From NCBI GenBank assembly GCA_013396655.1, contig WBMV01007391.1:1-64000 (forward strand): a stretch of 64,000 nucleotides of DNA, in the 5' to 3' direction. The translations under genes and the position numbers were made by a program. This stretch comes from Campylorhamphus procurvoides (taxonomy: Eukaryota; Chordata; Aves; Passeriformes; Dendrocolaptidae). The notes under the pieces were generated by a model. It worked only from the letters and a program-made list of their open reading frames with translations, did not search any database and had not been told where the DNA came from. This document shows, one piece after another, positions 38,201 to 48,248 of the stretch (the first letter of the stretch is position 1; each line of letters begins with the position of its first letter).

Positions 38201-41200
38201 GTTCCCAAACTGCTTTCCTTGCCCTATCTCTAACCTAAAGATACAGTAGGTATTGCTACAGGCATCTATTTGACTATTTTGACTTACTGTTAGGATATTA
38301 CTAACATATAATGGTTTTATAAAATTTTGATACCTTATGTGTCTCTAGTAATCTATATATGTTGATTTGTATATAGACCTGATCTTTTAACGTGACTTGT
38401 CTAACTAAGCTCTGTAAAATTTGCCACTTATTACTTTTTGTTTTCTTCGTACTTCCAGATATAGCTAAATGAGGCTGCATTTAGAATTCTGTGTAAACAA
38501 GATGTTCAAATTTTGTTTGTATACTGCTTTTTTACTACTTGCTTTTTGAGCAACAATATAAAATTATTCGGTCATGGAAGTCGTTGAGTAGATGAAAACA
38601 ATTTTGGGATATGTGATTCTGGCATCAAGAGATATACTGGATTTTTTAATGCAGTTCTTCACAAATCAGGTGACATGCTGTCTGAAATGTGTGAAGAGCT
38701 ATTTGAGAGAGGGGGAGAAAGGTGGTACAGAGCTCTTGTTTGTTCCACAGAATTTCAGATATTATTCTCACAAAAAAAAAAGGAAAAAAAAAAAAAGACC
38801 TTTTTCCTGAGTTTGCAGGGAATATGAAGCAATAAAAGAATAGTGTGAACTACTGTTGATTCCATGGAGTTCAAGCTCCAATACAACTGATGCCAATTAA
38901 ATCATATTATTCAACTCCATTGTTATTCAGCAATTTATATAAGAACAGAAAAGAATCATAATACGAGAGTTTACATCATCTCTCCCTGAAGTGTTTTCCT
39001 GAAAAGACAGGCACTCAGCTTTCAGAATTTGCTCACTGCAAGATATGAAAGGAATGCAGTTAAGTCCTTTGTATGGTACTGAATTTTGCTGAATTAATGT
39101 GGCCCAAGACAAGTGATAACAATCGGAATACATTAAAAGGAGGTGTTCCTATGAGTTCATTGAAACGTCAGTGGTGGCCATATTCAGACTACCTACTGAA
39201 AGGGTCTTACCTTGACCATTGTAACACCTAACTAGTGGATTTCCAATTGGGTTGTCTTAGTAAGGCTCCTGTGTCTCTCCATCAGAGAGTTTGGGTGCTT
39301 TCTTGGTAGCTACCTTCATGTACAAAGAGGGAAACTGCCCAGAACCACTTCAAATGGAAGACTAAAATAATTGTATCTGATATGTAATCAAATTCAGAGC
39401 TATCCTCTCATCAGCTGTAGTCTCAGCAGGGAACCTATTTCTAAGGGTTTCCACACTTGGAGAGCTGTGTTCAGGCTGAGTAACCTGATTCTTGTTATTA
39501 CTTGTCTATATAGTGCACAGCAATGTGGTCGTGCTCTTGGTGCTGGGTCCCTATGCACTATTCAGTGCACACTTTAGACTTGTGGGTGGAAGGGGTCGGA
39601 GGAGAAGGGTTAGGTTACCTTAGAGAAATACAGGAAATTTTTGGTGTCTGAGGACTAACAGAAGCTATGATACCTAACAGATTAGATTTTATTTACTTTA
39701 GAAATATGTAATAACCTGTCGCTTTGAAGCTGTTTCATTTTTCATGGCTATTAGATGATACAATTTACAAAACAGAAAAAAATCCAGACTGACAGCCCTA
39801 ACAGAGTTTCTTATATTACCTGCAAGGTCTTTGTATCTTTGGTATTAAGGTCTATTTACCTTCTTCTATATTCCTGCACCAAGGGAATAGTCTCAAAGGA
39901 GCTCATAAAAACAGGAAACCAGTTCAGTAAATACACACTTTAAACTGTCTTGCCCATGGGCACCAAATGATCTAAGACTTGAATTAGCCTCAGTTCAGTC
40001 GCAGTACTGAATTGTACCTGGTACCTAAAGCAAGTCAGGGTAACACACAGGCCTTGTCCCATGAATATGGTTGGTCATACAAAGCCCACCATTCAAGACA
40101 CAAAACATCTTTTAACATCATGACTGTTGGGTGTTTGTGTTAGTTTTTTTAATAAGTGTGTTAGTGGTGAAATGAGATGGAAAAGGGATAACTCTGCCCT
40201 TCTTATTTCAGCATTTAAATGTGTATTCTACAGCCAACCACAGAGTAGAAAACAAAAACATTTTATATTTATCTGAATGTCATTCTTTTTTTCCTTTTCT
40301 TTCCTCCATCTTCGCTTTTCTCCCTTGATCTAATGCTTCTCCTGGGCAGTACTACCACAGTACAAACCACTCTCTTGATCCAGCATGCCTCCAAAATGTT
40401 GAGTTTCTCCTCCCAAAAGCCCCAACCTCTTCTGTAATCCTTGAAAGTTGATGTTCCTAGGTCCCTCTTCTGTGCCAGTATGCGTCAGCATTCCTCAGTA
40501 CAAATGAGTATCCCATGTAGTACTCTCCCACTAAATACACATATATACACACACATCAGTGTTCTACTTCTTTCTAATCTGCAGGTAGATTTGGAAAGTC
40601 TTATATGTTTATCTTATAAGTCTTATATGTTTTATGTTTATATGTTTATCAGCTAGAAAAGAAAGGAGAGGAGAAGGAGCATGTGCAGGGAGCTCTACTT
40701 CAGTGGAAATTAATTCTGTTTTCACACAAGATCCTGCATTGTCTGCACTGACTTGTTTGCTCATTGCCTGTAGTCCGCGTGTCAGGAGGTACACCAGTAC
40801 CCCAGGGTAATGCTAATGGTAGTCCTTTTGGATTTCTTGAAATCCATAATAATACAATATCTGGATCAAGGCCCGTGCTGCCCATAGAAGTCCAAAGAAT
40901 TAGTAGCTAATGTAAGAACCAATCATAACCTGGCAAAGCCATTTCAGCGAGACTTTTCTTGCGACCCCTACCATCACTAAATGTGGCTTATCAACAGTTT
41001 TAATTATCAAAGACTAAGCTTTTTCCCTGACAAATGAAGTTGCCATATTTTTCTGAAGTGATGAGTCTGGCAAGCTGAGGTGTTATAGCAAAGACAAAAT
41101 ATCAGAATTTGTGTTGTAGATGTATTTAGAAAGTGGCAAAACTGCAAAGTGTTTTTTGTTGTTGAATTTTTTAATTATTTTTTCTGTGTGTTTCTAGTCA

Positions 41201-41791
41201 GAAGAAAAAATTTTCCCAAAGATGGTGTTTTCTGATACAAACAGAGCCAGATTTTGCAGATCAGAGAACATATCAACTATTCTACATTTGCAGGTTATTT
41301 TTACTAGGAAGTCACCTGTGCATGTGCTTCATGCTGATATCCAACTATTAAGATCTTTCTTCATGTCTGTTTCCCTTCCCATTTCAAAAACAATCTGATC
41401 ATTCTAGTTTTATTTTTTAAAATTTATTTACGTGTGTAGTTGTTCATAATTAGTTGATATAGGAAACCCACTTGGAAAGGACACTGTTTATAAAACAGCA
41501 TGACAGAATGTTTATGTGGCCTTGGGCTGCAGGAACCAGAGGATGGATGAATATCCTGCAGTTGTTTTGGCCATTATATCGCGGATGGCAGGTTGCCAGT
41601 AGCAACTGCAGCAGAGTGTCAGTGTCTTCCTCTGTGTGATAAAACAGAATATTTACACTTTCTGAACCATCTCAGGGAGGATTTGTGGCAGAGTTTGGAG
41701 GACTTGAAGTGACAAGAGATGGAAGTAGATAAGCTGCTTGCAAACTGTATGCCAACCTGTCCTTCTGTTGGCTCCTCCAAGCCTGGCACCA
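35286..41791. other. Intron up to the first exon
   Basis: No exon was recognised. It includes a 123-codon minus-strand open frame (36183-36554) of unknown meaning, a cluster of ATGCAT/ATATGCA motifs at 36969-37015, an A-rich tract at 38771-38797, and a short tandem duplication at about 40596-40634. Confidence 0.45.
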
Positions 41792-41819
41792 CTGACGCTT
41801 TTTTTGCCCTTCCTTCTAG
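41792..41819 (+). other. Splice branch point and acceptor of the DxH exon
   Basis: A CTGAC branch-point match (candidate adenosine 41795, 24 bases before the exon) is followed by a nearly pure pyrimidine tract and TAG at 41817-41819. The fit to vertebrate acceptor rules supports the exon start. Confidence 0.75.
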
Positions 41820-42005
41820 AACATTTAAAAGAGAAGCTGGAGGAATACATGGTCCGTTTTACCAAAGTGAGGATTGTACGTACCAAGAAACGAGAAGGGC
41901 TCATTCGAACCAGACTGCTAGGAGCCTCACTGGCTAGAGGAGAAGTCTTGACATTTCTGGATTCCCATTGCGAAGTCAACGTGAATTGGCTGCCTCCCTT
42001 GCTTA
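41820..42005 (+). CDS. GALNTL6: GALNTL6 internal exon carrying the DxH motif
   Basis: This 186-base exon encodes part of the GT-A catalytic domain of a UDP-GalNAc:polypeptide N-acetylgalactosaminyltransferase. These are Golgi type II membrane enzymes that start mucin-type O-glycosylation by adding GalNAc to Ser or Thr. The frame reads from [11 protein letters not shown] through [17 protein letters not shown] to [18 protein letters not shown]. The Asp-Ser-His (bases 41960-41968) is the family's DxH manganese- and nucleotide-sugar-binding motif. The exon follows AG at 41818-41819 and ends before GTAAGT at 42006. It starts at codon position 2 and ends at codon position 1, so both flanking introns are phase 1 and the split last codon becomes Asn with the next exon. 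The [17 protein letters not shown] stretch favours GALNTL6 over GALNT10, whose residues here differ as I recall them. In vitro activity of GALNTL6 is poorly established, so the biochemical role is inferred from the family. The rest of the gene lies outside the window or was not found. Confidence 0.88.
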
Positions 42006-42011
42006 GTAAGT
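42003..42011 (+). other. Splice donor of the DxH exon
   Basis: TTA|GTAAGT fits the U1 donor consensus from +1 to +6. The GT is at 42006-42007. If the intron is retained, the frame runs 23 more codons to a stop at 42074-42076. Confidence 0.8.
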
Positions 42012-43330
42012 GTATGAGCATTCATCAGACATTAAAATTAGAACATACCGCAAACAATCAGAGCTATGTCCCATAAGTAGGACATACTGTATCAAACTTT
42101 TTGGAGTTCTGCAGTGTCTGAAGTGTCAGTATGAGAGAGAAATATGAGAAATGTAAGCAGGTCCATTTTGTTTCTTGTGACTAAAGAATTACTAAAATTT
42201 TGAAGTATCACTTTGGCCCATTATAGTTACAATTTATTTTATTATTAATACTACTAAATACACTACTGGATCTAGTATTATGCCATGTCCTTATTTTACA
42301 CCAGGAAAGTTTTCTTACGTAGGTATTGCACTCCTTCCTAGTGTTCCACATTTCATTAAAACAGTTTTTGCTGTAAATGTATCCAAGGCCTCAGTGTTAA
42401 AGCTAATAGCACCTGCATTCACAACAGGAAGCTGAGAGAGGATCATTTGCTATTGACTGCTTTGCTGAATTCCAGCTGCAGCCAGCAAAGCTCCATTAGT
42501 CAAAGAAATGGAAAGAATCAATTGCAGCCTAGGATTTCACTTCAGGAAACAATGTCCCCTTTTCTATGCACCTGACTACATGCAAAGTATATGTGCTTTG
42601 TAAAGTGAGTGCTTTTTCGCTACCATAACCAAAGAAAAGTTCTGAGTTTCCTATTAAAGAAATTTGTATTAATTAAAACAGACTGTTGTAAGTATACAGC
42701 AGGTTAAGGTTTCACCAATTAAGTTATTGCTTCTTGAATATTGCTGTTAGGACTGTTGGGCCACACAATGAGCTGATAAAGTATTTGCAGGCAAGATGTG
42801 TTGTTCTGCTAATGAGCTATGGCTAGAGACGAAAAAAAAAAAATACTAGTAACTAGTTTGCCTTCAGATCAGTAACAAGATAATGCACAAAATTCCAAAT
42901 TTTTATACTTTCTAGCTTCCATATCAAATGATGCATACAGTCTTTCCCCTTGTTATCCCTTTGCCCTTAGCCACAACATCTGCATTTTTTAGAATAACTT
43001 CCATGTCTTCATGTGAAGTACAAATGGCATAAAGGAGCAGAGGAAGATACAAGTTTCAATAAGCCTTCTACAAGCAGCCCCAACAAGTACCTGTTAAACC
43101 TTCCAGAGTACTCTAGATATACAGCCACCTTTCCTTTGTTTTCTGATTTTGCCCCACTGCACATAATGCATTGCCACAAATTAAAAAAAAAAATCTCAAG
43201 AAGTTTCTCACTCTAGTCCCCTGAAGTCTTTTGCTAAGTTACAGCAGTAACCTTTTTGTTTTGCAAGCTTAAACATGAGAAAATTGCAAGTTGCAAAAAC
43301 AGTTCCTTTTCTTGCTTTCTTGTCTGAAAT
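42012..43330. other. Intron between the two exons, first part
   Basis: AT-rich single-copy sequence. Nothing recognisable beyond short A-runs (for example 42832-42842). Confidence 0.45.
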
Positions 43331-44585
43331 CAGACATAGAATGATTAAGATTGGAAAAGACCTGCAAGATTGTGAAGTCCAACCTTTGACCTAATACCAC
43401 CATTTCCACTAAACAATGTCATAAGATGCCACATCCACTCATTTTTGAACACTTCCAGGTATGGTGAGCCCACTGCTTCCCTGGGTGGCCTGTTCTGATC
43501 CTTAACCACTTGCTCAGTGAAGAAACTTTTCCTAATATCCAACCTGAACCTCCCCTCGTGCAACTTGAGGCTATTTCCCCTTGTCCTATCACTAGCTTCC
43601 TGGGAGAAGAGACCAACTCCCACCTCACTACAACCTCATTTCAGGTAGCTGTAGAGGGCAATAAGGTCTCCCCTAAGTCTCTTTTTCTCCAGACTGAACA
43701 ACCCTGGCACTCACAGCCGCTTCTCATAAGGCTGTGCTCCAGACCCTTCACCAGCCCTATTGTCCTTCTCTGTAAAAACACCAATGTCTTTCTGGTATGA
43801 GGGGCCCAAAACTGAACACTGCACTGGAGGTGCAACTTCACCAATGCCCAGTGTAGGGAGGTGATCACTGCCCTGCTCCTGCTGGCCACACTATTTGCTG
43901 ATACAGGCCAGGATACCACTGGCCTTCTTGGCCACCTGGGCAGTGCTGGCTCATGTTCAACCTGCAGTCAACCAGCACCCACAGATCCTTTTCTGCCAGG
44001 CAGGTTTCCAGGCACTCTTCTCCAAACCTGTAGCACTGCATGGAGTTGTGACCCAAGAGCCTCAGCCCATTGATCCAGCCTGTCCAGATCCCTGCCTTCC
44101 TGCCCTTCAGCAGATCAACACTCCCACCTGTTCTGGTGTTATCTGCAAACTGACTGAGGGTGCACTCGATCATCTCAATCATCTAAATCATCAATAAAGA
44201 TGTTAAACAGAAGTTGCCCCAATACTGAGCCCTGTGGACTCCCTTGTGACTTTCGGCCAGCTGGATTTAAATCCATTCACCACCACTCTCTGGGCCATCC
44301 AACCAGTTTTTTAACCAGTGGAGAGTGCACCTGTCTAAGCTGCCAACTTCTCTGGGAGAATGCTATGGGAGACAGCATCAAAGGCTTTACCGAACTCCAG
44401 GTAGACTACATCTACAGCATTTCCTTCATCTATTAGGCAGGTCACCTCCTTATAGGAGGAGATGAGGCTAGTCAGGCAGGATCAGATTTTCAGAAACCCA
44501 TGCTGGCTGAGAATGGTCCTCTGGTTGTCCTGCATATGCCATGTTATCTCACTCAGTTTTTTCCATACCTCTAGCTGGATTTCAC
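43331..44585 (-). mobile_element. CR1 retrotransposon, longest copy, reaching the reverse-transcriptase core
   Basis: The + strand begins with a worn 3' end ('acatagaatgattaagattg') and continues through all the usual CR1 3' blocks into the complement of the reverse-transcriptase core. On the - strand, one conserved motif reads VYLEFGKAFDAVSH. The catalytic FADD motif is represented as FADN within SQFADNTRTGG, a missing key aspartate. A - strand frame at 43865-44182 reads CLAEKDLWVLVDCRLNMSQH. Truncation, stop codons and the lost aspartate make it inactive. It sits in the intron between the two exons, antisense to the gene. Confidence 0.95.
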
Positions 44586-45512
44586 CCTATAAAAATGGAA
44601 AAGTAAATAGAATGGTGACACAGGATTCATAATTGCCGTTAGGTTGCAGTTGGGTATTCAATCCTCATCCTCAGACTGAAAAACTGGAAAGATGAGAGCC
44701 ACTTCATCAGTGCTTAAGTCCCAGTTCTCCTTAGTTCTCAAGAAGAATGAGATCTTTCTTGTTCCCCATACAGTAGATACCACATATACCCATAGACAGC
44801 CAACCAGCCAGAGGATCTAGAAATGAGTCTTGAAGAATACTGAAGCCCAGAATCAATTGGCTTTATTCTGAAAGAAAAAGTAGAGCCTTAGGACAAAGGA
44901 CAAATAGAGAATGAACACACATCTAGTATATTTAAGGATGCCCTACTTTCTCAAAGGGCTGAGAGAATTTCTTATAAACACTAGATGGCAAATATTTATT
45001 ATACTGAAATCAGATGACATCTGGCTGTAGTAATAGTAAAGTTAATTTATATTTTCCAATGTTTATCTGAAGATCTATCTTGTGATTCACTCAGCTCTGC
45101 ATGTGACTGGATGTCATTTAGGAAACCACAACAGAGAATATGTTGGGTGTTTATTGCTTTGAAGCTGACTTGTTTTAACTCCGATTGTATCTACCATGTA
45201 GTGTAGTGAAAAAATCCTCAACAAGAACACAGTTCAGCCCTGCTCTGGACTGGCAGTCTTCAGTGAGAGGGGCAATGGTTTCCACTGTTCCAACCCACAT
45301 TTTGTTCAAAACAAGACCCTGAAAGTTAGAGGATGGGGGGGTGGTGAAGAAATCAAGAGAAATCACTTGAAGACAGTTCTTGCACTTATTTAGTTATCTA
45401 AGTTATATTTCAGAATAGACTATCAGCTTTTGGACCAAAGGAAAACTGAGTTATTTCAGTACTTGAAGAGTATGTAAGTGGTTTATAGTGCTGAGCCACA
45501 GTTGTTTTCAGG
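44586..45512. other. Intron between CR1 and the TTTTC repeat
   Basis: Single-copy sequence with no recognisable exon or repeat. Confidence 0.4.
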
Positions 45513-45616
45513 TTTTTTTCTCCTTTTCTTTTCTCTTTTCTTTTCTTTTCTTTTCTTTTCTTTTCTTTTCTTTTCTTTTCTTTTCTTTTCCTTTTCTTTT
45601 CTTTTCTTTTCTTTCT
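45513..45616 (+). repeat. (TTTTC)n pyrimidine microsatellite
   Basis: A 104-base pyrimidine-only tract, mostly TTTTC pentamers with minor interruptions. Open frames over it on either strand give only Phe/Leu/Ser or Lys/Glu/Arg repeats and are not coding. Confidence 0.95.
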
Positions 45617-48014
45617 GCCAGGTATGCACACTCTGCTTGATATTAGAAGTGCAGAATTCAAATATGTATGTATATATTACTTAAAATTGCTGGGGAGAAA
45701 GCTCTGAGCAATGCTCGCTCTTGTTCCCAGATTTTCCCTCAAATCTTCAAGATTTTTGTGTGTACAGTGATGCTTATCTGTCTGTTCTTCCCTTTAACTG
45801 CAGCATATACGCATTGAAATAATGCGTGGATTTTTTCAGACCAGTAGGAATTTGTGAGAGGATGATGAGTAAAGACAATAGTAAAGAAATTGTAAAGCAT
45901 TTCAGCTGTGGCTTTCAGTGTCTCACATTAGGAGCAGGTGGGGTAAAGAGCAGTGGCTGGCAAAAGCAGCAGTATGTTTGAATCTCTAAAGTTTTGATAC
46001 CAGCACACTTGTGAAATGTAAGCTAGCCCTACACCTTTTTTTCTGTTTCCTAAATTCGTACTGGGTCTATATTTGAGCCTAAGTAGCATGTATGCAAAAT
46101 CATTATTTTAGGCATACGAAAGAAACATTGAGGCTGCAAGTTTGGTTACTTTGCCATTTGGTGTGCACAACTACGAGCACCCTGGTTTCATCAAAAGTCA
46201 AGATCTTCCTGTGGTTCCTCATTTGTGGTTCCTGAAACATTTTGGGGACTGAGAAGTAAGTTCTACAGAAACACACAAAAACAGGCAGGTAAACGTCATC
46301 ATACTTGCAAAATTCTTGAGAACTGCAGAAATGAAGATTGGTATTGAATTCAAGCATTGTTCGAGTTAATTTCACCCTGACTATCTCTGCATGTGAATGG
46401 GAGATTTCAAATCCCTCAGTGTATTTAAAGACAACAGCTTTTAAAGATGAAGAGGACACTAAAGCATTGCAAGTCTACCTTTGACCTGCTCCAGCCCAAT
46501 CAATCTCACTTACTTTGTCTCCTCCAATCAGTTTAGAAGGAGGGGAGCAGAGACAGACTGTTGCAGGTCCTATAACTATGAGCAGGACCATCACAGGAAA
46601 GAGATTATATAAAAGTGAATTTATATAATGATCACAGATAACGCTACACAGTATACCAGTGAATGTAATTATATTTGGCAGTAGCAACAGTAATACAGCC
46701 AATACCTCTGAGATGAGTTTCTTAGAAGTTTGTGAGAGCCTGTGCTTTAAATTTATTTCACTATTAAAGGATAAAGATGTAAAAACCTGCAGAATTTCCA
46801 GTCACAGGAATTTCTCACTAGCAGTCAGCATTGATCCCTTATTTGGACGGTCTCTAAACAGCAACTTAGGATAAATATACAAACTCAAATATTTTGCTAA
46901 AATAATCTTTTTTCTTAATTTCAGTCCCTCAGAAGCATGGAAGCAGAATCTCTGTTATTAATCATTATACCAATATTACCTGCCTTTCTATCTAAGTGTT
47001 CCATCCACACTTAGCCCTCTGATTATTTTTAGGGTATTATCAAGCACCAGTGAAATCTAGTCCTTAAAAATAAATCTCCAAATCTTCCACATAGGTTCTA
47101 AAATGTACTAAATAATGTAATGGGTCTAGGCTGCCATTCTGAGAAAAAGCTTTATTATACTTGGAATTTTGAGATTTTAGTTCTTTGGGGGTTTTGTAGG
47201 TAGTTTTTTCTGTTGTCCTTTCATGTTAATCCTTCCAGATTTTTTCTGTACTTCCTCATTTCAAACCATTATTCTTCTGCCTAGTTCTTGCAGTTGGCAT
47301 CTTATTTGTCTTTCCTTTTGGAGGAGCTCTATGAGGTTAAGCAACAGGATTCACCAAAGTAGAATGAAGCCCATCCTGAGCTTATACTAGAGAAGGGAAT
47401 CTGATTCAGCTTCACAGTTCTAACATTTTCTTTTTTTAAAGCAAAACTAAACTGCTTTCTGTAGAAAGCAGGTAAGAATTATATTGTGGAGGCTTCTTTA
47501 TATCTCAAAGATTGGTACAAAAAAAAAAGGACGCAAGTTCTGTTTTGCTCTTCATGCAGGAGTTTACCTTTAATTTGGAGCATTTGATCTCAGAGCTGAT
47601 GAATACTGCATCCGTAGGAACAGCAGCTGAATGGTTACAAGACCTGAGACTCACATTTAGGAACACAAATCCCTCTTGCAGGAGCTTGCCATACACACTC
47701 CCCACAGCTGAAGGAGTATTTTTACAGTTTGCTTGCTGGCTTGTTTCATAGCTGACAGATTGGGGACAGCTCAGAGTAGCAAAGTGACAGAGATATAGAT
47801 GATTGGACTCGTGTGGGTCTCACAGGGATATGCCTCCCTTTAAAGAACTGTAAATACTTCTAATCATTTCCCAACTGCATTAATTCCACTTTAGATAAAG
47901 GTTTGATACAGATTTGAAAAATGAAATTATTTGGGGGGCCATAGGGCATAAAGCAAGCAATCTTCAAACATCAGAAACCCGTGGGATTCACTTTGCAGTA
48001 ATATGATAGATGGC
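45617..48014. other. Intron between the two exons, last part
   Basis: No exon or repeat was recognised. Two moderately long open frames (minus 46103-46459, plus 47512-47751) have no recognisable domain and are treated as chance. Confidence 0.4.
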
Positions 48015-48027
48015 TTGACTAGACATG

Positions 48028-48058
48028 CCGTTTCCTATTTTCTACTTTCATTTTTCAG
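48028..48058 (+). other. Splice acceptor of the second exon
   Basis: A pyrimidine-rich run of about 30 bases ends in TTTTTCAG, with AG at 48057-48058. A TTGAC about 40 bases upstream of the exon is one candidate branch point. Confidence 0.75.
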
Positions 48059-48242
48059 ACCAGATTGCACTTAACCACAAAACCATCGTCTGTCCTATGA
48101 TCGATGTCATTGACCACAATCACTTTGGCTACGAGGCACAGGCGGGGGATGCCATGCGAGGAGCTTTTGACTGGGAAATGTACTACAAAAGAATACCGAT
48201 TCCTCCAGAGCTCCAGAGAGCTGATCCCAGCGACCCCTTTGA
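48059..48242 (+). CDS. GALNTL6: GALNTL6 internal exon, second half of the GT-A domain
   Basis: This 184-base exon continues the same transferase. After the split Asn codon it reads [18 protein letters not shown], then [33 protein letters not shown] and [10 protein letters not shown]. The CPMIDVID core, the [12 protein letters not shown] segment and the following basic-proline stretch are strongly conserved in the GALNT10/GALNTL6 subgroup. HNHFGYEAQ matches GALNTL6, whereas GALNT10 has a more acidic HDDFRYE-type sequence, so I choose GALNTL6. The acceptor is a pyrimidine-rich run ending in CAG at 48056-48058. The donor is GA|GTAAGT at 48243. The exon runs from phase 1 to phase 2, so skipping it would shift the frame. 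The WGGEx GalNAc-transferase motif and the C-terminal ricin-type lectin domain would be encoded further downstream and were not seen here. No frameshift or stop interrupts the exon, consistent with a functional gene. Confidence 0.88.
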
Positions 48243-48248
48243 GTAAGT
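48241..48248 (+). other. Splice donor of the second exon
   Basis: GA|GTAAGT is a consensus donor with the GT at 48243-48244. The coding frame across the junction would read GAG then TAA, so an unspliced transcript terminates within the donor itself. Confidence 0.8.

Noticed and set aside
41653..42076. Overlapping frames on both strands at the first exon, including one beginning with ATG at 41738.
   Set aside because: The ATG-started stretch before 41820 is intron (branch point, pyrimidine tract, AG). The minus and other-frame ORFs are shadows of the exon.
45410..45684. Lys/Glu/Arg-rich minus frame and Phe-rich plus frame.
   Set aside because: Both are translations of the TTTTC repeat.
46103..46459. 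118-codon minus-strand frame.
   Set aside because: No domain, no splice or promoter context, and a length not surprising by chance in 64 kb read in six frames.
41820..48242. Assignment of the exons to GALNT10.
   Set aside because: The exon sequence [20 protein letters not shown] and the [15 protein letters not shown] segment fit GALNTL6 better from what I recall of both proteins. A protein search would settle it.
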